A stretch of DNA of 64,000 nt from Adineta steineri (Eukaryota; Rotifera; Eurotatoria; Adinetida; Adinetidae): contig CAJNOI010000297.1 in the NCBI GenBank assembly GCA_905250115.1, positions 1-64,000 of the forward strand, written 5' to 3'. How positions within the stretch are numbered: position 1 is the first letter of the stretch; each line of letters begins with the position of its first letter. The position numbers and the translations under genes were made by a program. Below the pieces are notes generated by a model. That model worked only from the letters and a program-made list of their open reading frames with translations, ran no database searches and was not told the DNA's origin. Below are positions 11,376 to 24,400 of this stretch, piece after piece.

Positions 11376-11854
11376 CATCTCATATTTCATTGGTATCTAT
11401 GCAAAAAACTTGATATTATTGATCTTAAATGTAAATTAATAAATGAAAATTCTTTATTAATTTTTGTAAAATATCAGAACCAAGTTTCTTATCATTTCTT
11501 CTTCGAAATTCAGATTCGATGTTAATCATTGAAGATACTCTACATCAACATATCATTTGTACATTTAATTGTGATGTTTAAACTATTGATCCAAAATTTC
11601 TATGCGAAGGACAATTAGTTATCGGATATAAATTTGACAAATCTTGGTATCGATAGTAGTGATATTCCAAAAGTTAATCAGTTTGGCTGAAACTTGTGCT
11701 AGAATTGTCGAGAACGATCTTTAACACAGAATGTTCATAGTGCGACAACAAGCAAATGAGTACTGAGAGATAAAAATTCACAATTAGAAAATTTGCTCCA
11801 TTTTTATCCATAGTTGAATGAAAGTGAAAATAAAATATACTTTTTTTTTTTGGT

Positions 11855-12991
11855 TTATTTATTTTTTAGTTGAAACATAGCAATGACAGGAAAATGATCA
11901 GACGAATAACTTTGTGAGCGAATATCAATCACAGAGATAAATTTAGGTTGTAAATATTGAGTTTTATCTAAAGAATTTTGATATAAAATCCAATCAACAT
12001 GAAATCGATGTGAAGACCATATGGATATCATTTCTGATGGATTGATCAGATGAGAATAGCTTGTAAATTTTTTCAAAACATCAATATACGACGAAGAATT
12101 TTTTGGAATCCCATGTGGTAAAATAACACCCAAACCATGATAACTAAATCCAATTGTTTGCAATAATTGAAGACCATAAGTATTGATTATTGAACCAAGC
12201 CAACCATGAAATGTTGATGAAAATGTGTTAGATACACATGTTGATGGATGAGTTTTACAAATTGTCCAAGTATCGTAGAGGAAATCAGATGATGTTAAGA
12301 TGTTATAAGTTGTTTGTTGTGGAATACTATTGAAATCACCAAGTAATAGAACAACATCTGTCGGATATTTTCTTTGCCATTCATTGATTGTTGAACGAAC
12401 AACTTTTGCTTGTTCTTGACGAGCTTGTTCACTTTTTGCATCTAAATGTGTATTAAAAACAAGTAAGTTTATTGATTCATTGGATAATAATTGAAAACGT
12501 GCAATATTTAATGTTCGAATTGCATGACTATTCCAATCTTTACTTCCAACAGTTCGAGGTGTTTTCGATAACCAAAGATAATCTTGATCTAATAATTTCA
12601 ATATTTGATTATTGTATAAAATTGCTACTTGAAAATCGAGTTTAGATGATGAATATGGAGAACCAATCGATTGATAATAACTTGGTAAATGAAATTGCCA
12701 ATGTTGAAATTGATCAGTTAATGGTTCTTGTACACATAGAATAGTTGGTTGCCATTTTTCAATTATTTTAGTTAAACGGTGGATTCTTTCTTTAAAATTA
12801 TTCTCTGGATTATGCTCAACAATATCGACACGAATATTAAATGTCATAATAGACAATAGATCATGTTTGAGAAATAAATATTTTTGTAACATATTGAAAT
12901 CATCTTGCTCAGTATAACGAGGGAATGTGAATAGGAAAGCGAGGAAAATGGGAATTAAAATTGTAAAAAATATAAACCATTTATGCTTCAT
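11855..12991 (-). CDS. Endonuclease/exonuclease/phosphatase-fold protein with N-terminal membrane anchor
   Basis: A single exon of 378 aa. Residues 4-24 (KWFIFFTILIPIFLAFLFTF) form an uncleaved signal anchor or signal peptide. The EEP (DNase I-like) core motifs are all present in order: MTFNIR (about 49), ILCVQEP with the metal-binding Glu (about 85), FNTHLDAKSEQ, LLGDFNSIP with catalytic Asp/Asn (about 217), and SDHFPVIAMF near the C-terminus with the general His. The family hydrolyses phosphodiester bonds in nucleic acids, phosphoinositides or sphingomyelin. The sequence does not decide the substrate. Intronless structure in an intron-rich neighbourhood is compatible with recent acquisition, but this is only a hint. 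Confidence 0.85.
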   Translation of the reverse strand: MKHKWFIFFTILIPIFLAFLFTFPRYTEQDDFNMLQKYLFLKHDLLSIMTFNIRVDIVEHNPENNFKERIHRLTKIIEKWQPTILCVQEPLTDQFQHWQFHLPSYYQSIGSPYSSSKLDFQVAILYNNQILKLLDQDYLWLSKTPRTVGSKDWNSHAIRTLNIARFQLLSNESINLLVFNTHLDAKSEQARQEQAKVVRSTINEWQRKYPTDVVLLLGDFNSIPQQTTYNILTSSDFLYDTWTICKTHPSTCVSNTFSSTFHGWLGSIINTYGLQLLQTIGFSYHGLGVILPHGIPKNSSSYIDVLKKFTSYSHLINPSEMISIWSSHRFHVDWILYQNSLDKTQYLQPKFISVIDIRSQSYSSDHFPVIAMFQLKNK

Positions 12992-15607
12992 GACAAAATA
13001 TCATTGAGAATACGAATGCAATGTGCATTAGATACTCTTACTCATTTGTGCGCTAGCGCCAGATGTCTTTGTTCTATTGGTTTTAAAGTGTACAATAACC
13101 GTAAACTAGAGGCCTCTATTTGTTAAGAAAAGCCAAAATTTATTGAACGATATAGACAGTATCAATCAAAAAAAAGGATATGAATATTTCGGATTGCTAC
13201 GTTTGAAAAAACTAATTATATTTGACTACGTTTAATAATCAAAACTATATATAATGAGATGATTGAGCTTTACTATCTGCATAGGTTTTCTATAAATGTA
13301 TAAATAGTATATGAATATTTCATCAATGAATAAAGAAACATAACTGCTGAAAATTTGGAACTTATACTTCTTAGCCATAATGCTTTTAACATGCAGTTAC
13401 CAGGCTCTGGGCATAATTCTTCAATAACTTGTTGAAAGTATTATGACTTCTAGAGTAGTATCAGTCGATAGCTTTTGAGTATGTCTATTATTGGTTCGTT
13501 TGCATGAATCAAACAACTAACTGCCAACGTAAAGTTCTGCTTACAAATGCTTGTTTTTTTTAAGTCAAATCATAATGATTTTCTCTGTGATAAATTATAT
13601 GATTAAGTTAGATGAAGCTTACTATCACATCAGAAAGTATTTTCTATATAAAAGGCTCTATTTTCATCTTACACGTTCGTGAAACTTATCTGAAGTCTTT
13701 CTGTAGATAATAATCCTAACTATATTGATGAAAATGTGTTTTTGCAAGTGTATGTCAAAGGTTGCATTTTCATCTCAAACACTGATCAAACTGATTTAAA
13801 ATATTCCTATGGTTAGTAATTGAATAGTTATATCAAAAAAAGATTGCTTATATTAAAACTGAAATTTTTATCTCAAAAATTTGCGGATTGACTTACTACT
13901 GAATGTATGTTACATAACCGTTCCACAGACTATGAGGAGTCCATCAATCGAATTAAGAAAAACATATTGTTTTAAAGTATTCTAATTTTTAGTTTTCATC
14001 ATAAAATATAATGTCATTTTACATGTCATCGTTGTGTGTCATGCTATGATCGTTAGCATATCTGACCTGTATTTCATATGATATACCCGTTTTAATCAAT
14101 AAGTTTTTCATGACAGAAAGTATAGTTCATTTTATATTTTGATAACATTATTAATTGAAAAGATATGTTGAAATATTGTAAATAAACAATGTAGGAAAAA
14201 TAATTGACAAATATGGCGTTTGCCTTTTTTTGATTAATTATTAGTTATCGAGAAACAATAATTTATCACAGAGATTATTCAGAAATTGACTGCCTAGTGT
14301 TTTGGCCATTTTGGATCGTATTCTGTATTCAAATATGATTTCTTGACCCTTCCCTTTTCAAATATTTTAATCTACTGATAGAAATTGGAAATTTTGTCGT
14401 GAAATCAAGAAGGAAAGAACTAAATTCAGAGTTCTTTAATCAAGTTTATTAAGCTGATTTTTTTAATTAAATAATTGAGGGTGAACACTTGAATCATTTC
14501 ACTTTCTGTCAACTTGGCACTAAAAAATTTGATCTAGTAGAAAACTAGTTTAGTCAGCAACGTCATAAAATCAAGACATTCGTGATATAGAAAACATTGC
14601 TTTTTTTAAAAAATTATTATGATAGGCATCTTTTTTTGAGTGCATGAATCATTCTCTGTTTAACAATCAAGCTCTCTATATAGGCTTATCTTATAAGAAA
14701 AAAGCTTAAATTGAGGAACAAAATGTTCAGATGCTTTTAAATACATGATTTCTTTAAATTATTTTTATTGAATTGATTTCTTTTTATTTGAATTCGGAAA
14801 TAAGTTTTAAATAAGAGGCTTTTTTCCTCCATGAAATTCAAATGCTGTGGTTACAAGATCAGTTAATTTAATTTCCTTGAATGCTATCACCATTACTTAT
14901 AGACTCTCTCTTTCTCTCTTTGTGTATGGATATACTATTGACTGTTTTGTTCCCCATTCTTATTATTCATTGCCGTGTCGTTTACTTTGTTGAAATATTA
15001 TTATTATTATTATTATTATTCTGTAATTTTTCGGTTCTTGGTGATCACGCTTCTTCTTTATTATTCATCTTCTCTGTGACCGTTGGTGTCAGTCACCTAC
15101 ATATTCATCTTCGTATTTCTCTCGTATGTTCATCATTCTACTGAGCACATTTCATGGATTTTGATTCACTCAACACTCATCATATTATTATTTCATCACC
15201 TAACTCTTTACTGATATATTAGATTTTACATTGTCGATCTGCAACATTGCAAATATTTCCAACAAAAATCTATGTAGTGAGTGATGGAAACGTTTACATA
15301 ATATTTTTTTAAAATTTCTGTTAAGAATTTATTTGGATCGAAAGAGAGAAATAATAAAAATCATCTTTATTCCGTATGTATCATCACAATTAGAATCTAT
15401 TTTGATCATCATTATTATCATGATCACTAAGATCGACATATTCATCATCAAATTGAGAATCGATTGCTTGATTTTCTTCTTCCAAAATCAAAGTCTCAAA
15501 GATACAGTAATTTTGAAACTTTGAAGGTTCTTTTATCTTCGCCTCCAAAGTACTACCAATGACCAGACCTGTTTGAGTTGAATCTTGAGCTAGCTATTCA
15601 CAGCTTT
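12992..15607. other. Gene-poor AT-rich interval
   Basis: Over 2.6 kb I see no conserved motif, RNA gene, telomere-like hairpin or transposon end that I can support. Short hydrophobic frames (e.g. around 14881-15144) are low-complexity and lack family features. The promoter of the EEP gene should lie just right of 12991. Confidence 0.4.
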
Positions 15608-17787
15608 TCAGATGAAATAATAAATTGTGAATAAAGCCGATGTTGGATAAGAAAAACTTTTCAAAGACAACTTAAAATCAGTTAAATACGAGAAAGTCTG
15701 CTCTGCCACGCTGGTATTGATATTCATGAAGTTGATTTTGTTTTGCTCTGCGTCAGGATTGAATAAGGTCTTACAAAGTTCACCTTTGTGCACGGTATTG
15801 CGAAAACGATCACAGACTACAGTCATATTCATCAATTGTTGGGAATAAGGCGTATTTTTCATGTACTCTCCATTGAATCGATACTTCCAAAATTTGTGTA
15901 GCTGGCACGCTGCGTCATACAGCAGCAGTGATGGTATTTTCGTACCAAGCTTCAACATGGTTACTAAATGGTCAGTGATTTTTCGGAGACCCTCGTGATT
16001 GACTGAATCTGAAAAACCAATTATTATGCCGCAATTCAAAAAAGAAGCAATAAATCCCATAGATCTTTTCTTCATTTCAAACAATTATTTGCTTCATATC
16101 GTTCCTACCCACATTACATTGAGCTTCTTGTTGATCGAGTTGTTTGAGATAATTCAAATAATTTTTTATTTCATCATCAGACATTTCAGTTTCCATAGAC
16201 TTTGTTTCGTTTTGCTTTGTTCGATGATGGTCACAATAATAACTACCAAGATCTGTAGATAAGGACAAAACTTATATTTATATTAATTATCAAATCAAAC
16301 ATAGTTATTAATCTATTCCTCAAAAATATTTTTTACAACTATGTTTCTTTAGTTTTCTAATTATTTGTATTTTTTAAATCTTGATGATATTTCTCATGCT
16401 TTTATCATGAATATTTCAATACGTGAACCAATAGATTTATTTACCGTTTATTATTCTATCTTCTGATTTTCGTCTACGTGGTATATATGGACAACCTTTA
16501 TTGACTGGACCTAATTCATCAATATTAAAAAGACTTGTGACATTATCATACTTGCACACCAGCCGCCTACTGCAATAAACAAAAAAAAGCTGGTCGTGAT
16601 GTATAATCAAGAAAAAAGCCATCACTCATTGTAAGTTATTCAACAATATAAAACTAATATTCGATCAATGGCTAAAAATTTAGAGAGCATCGTGATTTTT
16701 TATTCATAGTGTCAGTCACTTAGAAAAATACTAACATGAAATTAGTTACATTCGACTTACGGCTTTTGATGGCCATCAATAGTAATCGTGCGAGAACATC
16801 CACCACTACATTGACATTCTCCAAATATTTCTTTATGATGAGACCAGAAAACGGTGAACAGATGGTAAAACCAGTCCAGATTTCTTTCAATGGAAATAGC
16901 ACGTGTGGACTGTTCACCTCGTATCTTAGTTCGGCCCTCACACATTGCATACGGGAAAATCGTTTCACTGAATTTATTGGTCATAAAGATAAAATTTGCC
17001 AGTTCATAGTAAAGCCACACTGATTGTAGATTTCGAGACAATGCTTCCGGTGAAAAATCGTTCATATCTAAACGCCGAAGTTTGTTGAGAACTTTAGTAA
17101 TAGCAGAGCCAAAACCACCGAAAGTCGCATAGTCGTCAATTAAAAGACAAGAAAATAAGATCAAAATCTTCTTAGAGAAGACCAATGCTCCGGAGAAATG
17201 CACGAATTCAGAACATTGTGATTTTGTGTTAACCATTGTTGATTTCTGATCCATTAAATAAATAGATGATAGTCTATGTGATCGTTGACATTGATGGCAG
17301 TCTGCTTTATAGAGCAAGCATGGTTGAATTTTGGTACAATATATAATATTAGCACAACTTTGAAATATAGTTTTCAATTGTGTACCACAGGAACTACACA
17401 TTGTTTGATATGGTAGAAGCAAAAGTGGACTAAATCTTTTGCCAAACATTGATTGAGGTTGTAGTTTTTTATACTCGTTTACATAATATTGTATTGTATC
17501 AATATCCAAATCAATATTGAATTGCTCTTTTGTATAATGATGTCCCATTAAAATGTTATGTGCTATAAGTATCTCATTAGAAGAGTACATAATACCAGTT
17601 TCTTGCTTTACAATAAATGAAATGAAATCCAATTTTCTTCATTGGTGCTAGTAGGTGGTAATGGATATACATAACTACCTGGTACTAGATTTTCTATATT
17701 TATGATCATAATCGTCGCTTTGAAAGATCTTTTATTTTCATCAGGAAATGCTAACAACAGTCGTTGATAAATGGTATCGACACTCAT
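15608..17787 (-). pseudogene. KDZ-transposase-related CxC cysteine-cluster gene, frameshifted
   Basis: The 5' frame (17787-17608, MSVDTIYQRLLLAFPDENKR...) overlaps the main frame (17632-16761) by 25 nt in another phase, with no workable intron. So there is one frameshift or a sequence error near 17620. The main exon has a cysteine cluster (MCSSCG...YCTKIQPC...CHQCQRSHR), then CQCSGGCSRTITIDGHQKP. This splices to 16569-16445 (RRLVCKYDN...NKGCPYIPRRR) and 16252-16113 (DLGSYYCDHHR). A 43-nt intron then leads to 16069-15608, with LLYDAACQLHKF, VVCDRFRNTVHKGELC and NINTSVAEQTFSYL. CxC5/CxC6 clusters plus YDAACQ and AEQxFS blocks are typical of proteins related to Kyakuja-Dileera-Zisupton transposases. 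I see no terminal inverted repeats, so it may be a host gene family derived from such elements. Confidence 0.6.
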
Positions 17788-18415
17788 TATCTAGAACTGT
17801 AAGAAGCTGTAAAATCTTAATGAAAATATTTATAGAATCTTCGCGTACACGAATAACAAAACTCAGTCTAAAAATTATTCTGTTAATTGAGATTACCTGG
17901 ACCTTATAGAGGACATATAAATATTCAATCTAATCGTAGTAACCAGTATATATAAGAAATATATAATTGTTCCTAAACTATAGATATAGATATGTTCTAA
18001 ATATTTTTTTTGAGAAGGAAGAAATTTTACAATAATATATAAACATGAAAAATTTCTATAGTCGTTATTCACAATAATTTATTATGACAATATATACAGC
18101 GTTTTGATAAATAAAAAAACACATAGTAAATAACGACAGTGAAATAAAATTTTCAAGAAACTTATGTACGAATTTGTACATTTAAAGTAATAAGCAATAT
18201 TCATGATAGATCATATAGAAATAAGACCATTATGTTTCAAAAACTATATGAATAAAAGGAAAAATGGAATAATATAGAAGAAAGACAGCATAATTCGGAA
18301 ATGTAAATAAATTTACAAATATGAAAAGTAAAACGCCAATAACAAAACGTTTACTGAAGATAATTACACAAAAACTAGTCAAAACAATATTGAATACAAA
18401 AAAAATAATATGAGA
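17788..18415. other. Intergenic region
   Basis: AT-rich spacer between the 3' end of the 16-exon gene and the start of the CxC gene. Nothing recognisable. Confidence 0.4.
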
Positions 18416-21400
18416 TTAATCGATGATTATCCTTGGTTTACGTCTTCGTTTAGCAGGTAAATCAGTCTCATATATGGTGGAATTTTCTTTTTGAAGATCT
18501 TCGATTTCTTTTCTTTTATGTGTTACTGATTTTCGTACTTCCTCCTTTTGTTGCTCTTGAAACTGATCAATTTCTGCAAAAAATGGTAGCGAGTGATTGA
18601 TAAATCTATACACAAAAAAATCCAACGCTTACCACGATTCGATATGGTTTTCAATAATTCATTTGTAATATACATGTACTTCTTATTAATTGTAATATTA
18701 TCTTTAAACCATTCGTCGTTTTCAAAATATTTCACTAATAAATCATTGAATAAGTAAGATTGATTAACCGATTTTGCATCAATCTGACGTTTATCAGGTG
18801 GATTTGGATTCAAAGAAATTTTATATTCTTCAATATCAATGCCAAACTCTGCTAGACCCAAAGCAACGAAAGGATTAGCTGGACTACTTTTGACATAACC
18901 GGCAATAGGAGATCCTTTTGCATTTCGAAACCAATCACCTTTCACCAGTATTTTTTTGTATACGAGGAAATCAATGAGTTTTAATCGACATTCTCCATCA
19001 AATAAACTGGATGGTAACATTCGAAACATGTCGGTTGATGTACCAACAACAAACTGACGCTTGATAATGATTGATTTCCAAATAGTTGAAGATTTAGGAT
19101 TAAGAATAAGATTGTTGACTTCTAAAAATATATAAGTTTTACTTATTCAAAAACAAACAAAAAATGAAGAACTCTGTTTATCATATATCTATCACCAATT
19201 TTCATCTCCTCTGGTAAAAATGTGAAACTAGTACTACAAAAGAAAAGTAAAGACATTCTGATCAACAATTTACGCCTTACAGCTAACTAATATAATGTTA
19301 CGATTTTATTTTATCATATCAATAAGTGTCTGATGTTAGGCATTATTCATTAAAGAAAATCCAAACTTATATTGCTTAGCAAATTTATACACTAACATAA
19401 ATTCAACGTAAGTCCCTATCTCAATATTTATACGATCAATAAAATATTGTAATCTGAAACAAATAAGCTAAAAGCTGAGTTACTCTATTCAAACTTTTCA
19501 TGTTTTAGTTTCTTAATTATTGCTACATAGATTAATATGTTGGATGTCACATAATTATGTTGCACTTTTTTATATTACAAAATGTTCAGTTGAGAAACTT
19601 CATCGATTAGCATCTTGAATCAAATAATTTAATTTCGCAGAAATAACTGCGTTCTGTTATGTAAATTAAACATCTTTGGTAATTGAAAACGATATTTTGA
19701 TATTCATTAGTACAGCTACAACCGAATGAAATAAATGGTTCTTTTTCTTTATCTAATTTTCTCAATATTTTCTGTATTATTTCCACTTGAAATATGACAC
19801 CAAAGATTTTACCTTCTGATGACCATTTTTGTGATGTTGAACGTGCCGAACGTGGACGACCTCGTTTTCTATTGATCGAAGAAGTTTGATTATCCAAGAC
19901 TAAAAGAATCAAGCGTAGAGTAAAAGTAATTTACTATGCACATCTATCTCAAACTATATCTTAAAATGAAATATATTACAATAGTTAATAGTAGGATTGG
20001 GCATCACAAATTTATACTTGTTTACGTGAATGTTATAATAGATCATAATTCGTCAAGAGGAACTGATGATCTCACAGGAAAAGAATGCAATGTAAGACAA
20101 TACTATTGCATACTATTAACACTAAATACGTATGATTGTTAACAGACATGTGTGAAAGTAAAGTTTTCTATGTAAATTGAATTTGTCTGGACTAGAGTTT
20201 CATTCGATTCAATAAAACTCACTTCTCAATATCTGAATTAATTCGAGTCGGTTCAAACTTAAATCACTACTCTTACATATACAGTAAATGATAATACCAA
20301 TGATAATTGAATGCTTAAAATGGCTCAATTAAATTTCATTTGATCTAATAACAAATAATATTCATTCGGATAATGATTTGAATTTGACTACATGATTTTT
20401 ACATTCATTTCGATTCCGTTTCTGTTAGATACGACTAAATCATTTTTGTAATATTAATATAAATAAAAATTGTATCTTTGATAATCTACTCATTTGAATA
20501 ACAGCATAGATTAAGAGTAAAGATGCAGATGATTTATAAATATAAGTTTTTACACTTGCCTGCTGAAGGTATTTCAACATTACTTGGAAGATCTGTTAAT
20601 ATATTATGATGTGAAAATGTTGGTTCAATAGTTGAAGAACATTCATCTGTAAAATAATTGAATATAGAAATGATTATGAAATAAATTTTTGAACCAGACA
20701 GTGAAAAACTATATGATAATAAACTCAAATTATAAACGTTGCTAGTTGGTAAAATCTAGCTCAATGAAGATAGTTAGTATACAAGTATAGAAAATAATAT
20801 TCTCATAAAGAAGAACTTATAGCATTGTCGAATGAAGGATCAATAGTCTCCAAAAACTGTTTCTTCTCAAAAAGACATGTTTCAACTTTGAAAATGAGAA
20901 ACTCTGGTGAGCTATTATAAGAAAATATATTTAGCGCAATTCACAATTGCATCATAAAGCAATAATTGTTGTGCCCTTCCTTTTCTTTACCTGTTACCAT
21001 ATTTATATCTAATTGTTGAATATTATCAGCAGGTTCAAGTTCACGAAGAAGTACATCATCATCGAACACTTAAAAAACAGAAAATATGAAAGAAAATAAT
21101 AAGATCTAATAAAAAAAGTTCAATGCGTTGTATCATATTGAATAAACGTGTTGATATAGTAAAAAACAATAATTGAAATAAATTTACCACATTGATGTTC
21201 AATGTTATTTAGATTCTTCATGATTTTTTCTATAACATCAGTCACGATATCTAAATATATTATATTCATCGAGTAAGTTCAATTGATAAAAAGATTAACC
21301 TGAAGTTGATGAACCATCGATTATTATTGATGAGTTTGTTTCTATGTGCACAGGAGATGAATAAGAAGAAGTTTGATGATCAACAACACCTATATGATGA

Positions 21401-24400
21401 CACAGTTTTAGGCAAATATAAATGTTTTGTTCAAAATACAGAAATGAATAGTATATAGAATAAATTGCTTCATCATTAGCAAATTTCGTTTCTAGAATCA
21501 AAAATATCTGGTAATTACAGTTTATTTCTTCAAATCTTTACACGAACTTCTATCATATTGTACATGAACAAATAGCTTCGAATAAGATATTCACTTACGT
21601 TGTTTTGGAGATGAAATCGATTTTAATAATAACTCAGAACAATCCATTTGACTATGTTCAGTTTCATCAATCAAATCATTGCTACTTGAATCTAAAATAA
21701 GTGTAGCTATTCAATACTTGCAATGATTTTTTTAGGGTACCATAATAAATGGTATTTATGTGTAAATTTATAATTCTACATGACAAAAAGTTTATGTTGC
21801 TACTCTATATTTCTTTATTATCATAGTTATTTTAAATATTCATTCTTTAATTGATCTAAATGATAAATTATACAAAGACTTTAATTGAATGAATTGAGTT
21901 ACTATTTGATGAGAGACTCAATCAAAACATAGAACAATAGTATCTTTTACATCATTGAGAAAAAGCGAAGAAATTCGAAATTTAACGTTGTTAAATACAT
22001 AGTTATTAAGATTTGGGAGTTAATTAATTAAATTATTCTCTGACCTTTCAATGATAATTCATATGTAATCCCACAATGAGAAGACGAGGTTGTTTCATTT
22101 GGTGGTAATAATGGCATACTGGAATCAGTACTTTTGCTTAAGTCTAAATCAGATGAAGTATCTTGTTCTTTTTCTGTTTGATTATTGGCAGCAGCAATAC
22201 CACATAGTTGATAATTCATTTCAATGACATCTTGATCACAAGTTTGAATTTGTGTATCTATAAAAATAGCTATAACATGTTTTTTTTCAAAAAAGAATAG
22301 TTTGAAAACAGCTCAAGAAGAAGAAGAAGACGTAATTCATACTTTGTCATATTTCATATTTTCTAGTACTTGATGATACTTTGCGATACTGCCTCATACT
22401 TCTCCACTTCTGCACGTTTTAGTACTACTGAAATACGCCTTTTTACAATAAAACAATCTTTAGTCAAACATCAAAAATATATCCTAGTAGAATAATAATG
22501 AAAAAGATTTTTAGATTGCAGAAACGTTGTAACAATATTGATGCCATATTAAGATATTAACGTTGGTTGATGCTAGTAGGTCTTGATATTGGTATCTCAT
22601 CTCAAATATAATGTTCGAACGTTTTAAAAATTAATTACAGTAATACCAATACTAATATTGATACTAATACGAATGAATATTAATCGATGTAAAGTTGTAA
22701 TCTTATTAGTAATATTGGTACTGTTATAACTCTGTATCTGTATTACTACTCACACATTATAAAAAAAAACTAACTGCAGTCCAACCCAACTATCACAATC
22801 TAAACAATAAGTATTTCCAGAAACTGGTCATATAGATTCTGAACAATAAAAAATCACAGTTGTTATTCGGTTTGATCTCACAAGATTTGGGTGAGGGTGA
22901 AAATTGAATTTCTAAGTTCTGTTGTTGGTAAATTCTCAGAGCATTTTCAAGCGTTTATATAATATATTCTGAATAGTCTTCGAAAATACTTATTTTTATT
23001 CAGAAGATAACGCGCTCTAATCGTTCTTAGAACGAAATTTTAACCGACGACTCTTACCAATTTTATAGGATATCGAATTAAATAGCTAACAGTAGAAGAT
23101 ATATATTTACTAGAAATATTTTCGTACAAATCACAGTCTACATAACCTTCAATCTTTAATAGAGTGTTAGATTATTTGTTTCTTCTTTCTATTTTCTGTC
23201 AGTAATGGTTTCGTCTCCTGAAGTCAGATCATGTTGGAGAAATAAGAAACGGAAACTATATAGTTTAAATGAAACACAGAATAAAATTTTCGGAATATTA
23301 CCTGTTAAATTATTCACTGAAGACTGAAGACCTGTTTCTTGATTTGTTTTCGTATGAGATGATGGTGTATTCATAGATGTTGTTAAATCAGATCTTTTAG
23401 AATATTTACCGCTCAATGTAAAAATGCCATCAGTAGAAATATTTCCTTTTTGATAATACATGACAAGAACATCATCGTTTGAAACGGGTTTATCTAAATC
23501 AAAAGAAATAACAAGATTATAATTATTATAAATTCTTTTTATTAATGAAACTTAGTTCAAACCTTCAAGTTGCACGATCTCTCCAGATTGAACTCGTTGA
23601 TCAACCATTTGACGAAAAGAATTAAAAATGATGTCTTTTTTGTAATAGTTATGGTAATATTGAACAAATTCGCCATGTTCTTTCATGAAATTAATAGCAT
23701 CATCAGTGAAAATCATGCCTAATGGCAATCGTTGATGTTCAAATGTTGCTTGATATTTTTCCATATTCAAACCTAAATCCTAAAAAGATAATTAATTCTT
23801 AGTTACGATACAAATCACATACAGTTAGGGTGAACTCTATTTTACTCAAAGTTTTGTTTTTCTACGTGTTTCCTATAAAATTCGAAATTCCGATATAAAA
23901 ATTGAATCGAAGAATAAGTTTAGAATCAAAGTTATATACATATTAATAATGTCAGATTACTTCCTTATATCTTTTAATTCTCTCTTGATACTTAATCTGA
24001 AAAGAAACTAGGAAATATTGCTAATATTGAGGGACTAATAATCTCAATACAATCTTTTAATACATGTTTTCAACGTGCCCATTGATACATAGAAGAATAT
24101 ACAAATGCCACTTAAAGCTTTTCATATAAAGAAGAATATTTGTTAATATTGCGAAAAAAAAAGAAAACAATACTTACTTCAAAACTCTTTTTTATTCGAG
24201 GATTGTCGTTAATCACTGATGGAAGTTGTTTACAAAAAGATGCATATTGCAAGCCGGTATTCGGAACACGTCCATTTTTAATGAAATTGCCACCAATAAT
24301 TAGACCATTTTCAATTAATGGTAAAAGAATTTCTTCAGGCTTTAGATCATATGAATGTGAGAATTGACCAGATCCTTCACCTTTCGTCGTATTAGTCATG

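Noticed and set aside
14881-15144. Hydrophobic plus-strand frame
   Set aside because: Composition is explained by TTATTA runs and pyrimidine-rich DNA; no conserved motif and no neighbouring exons in phase.
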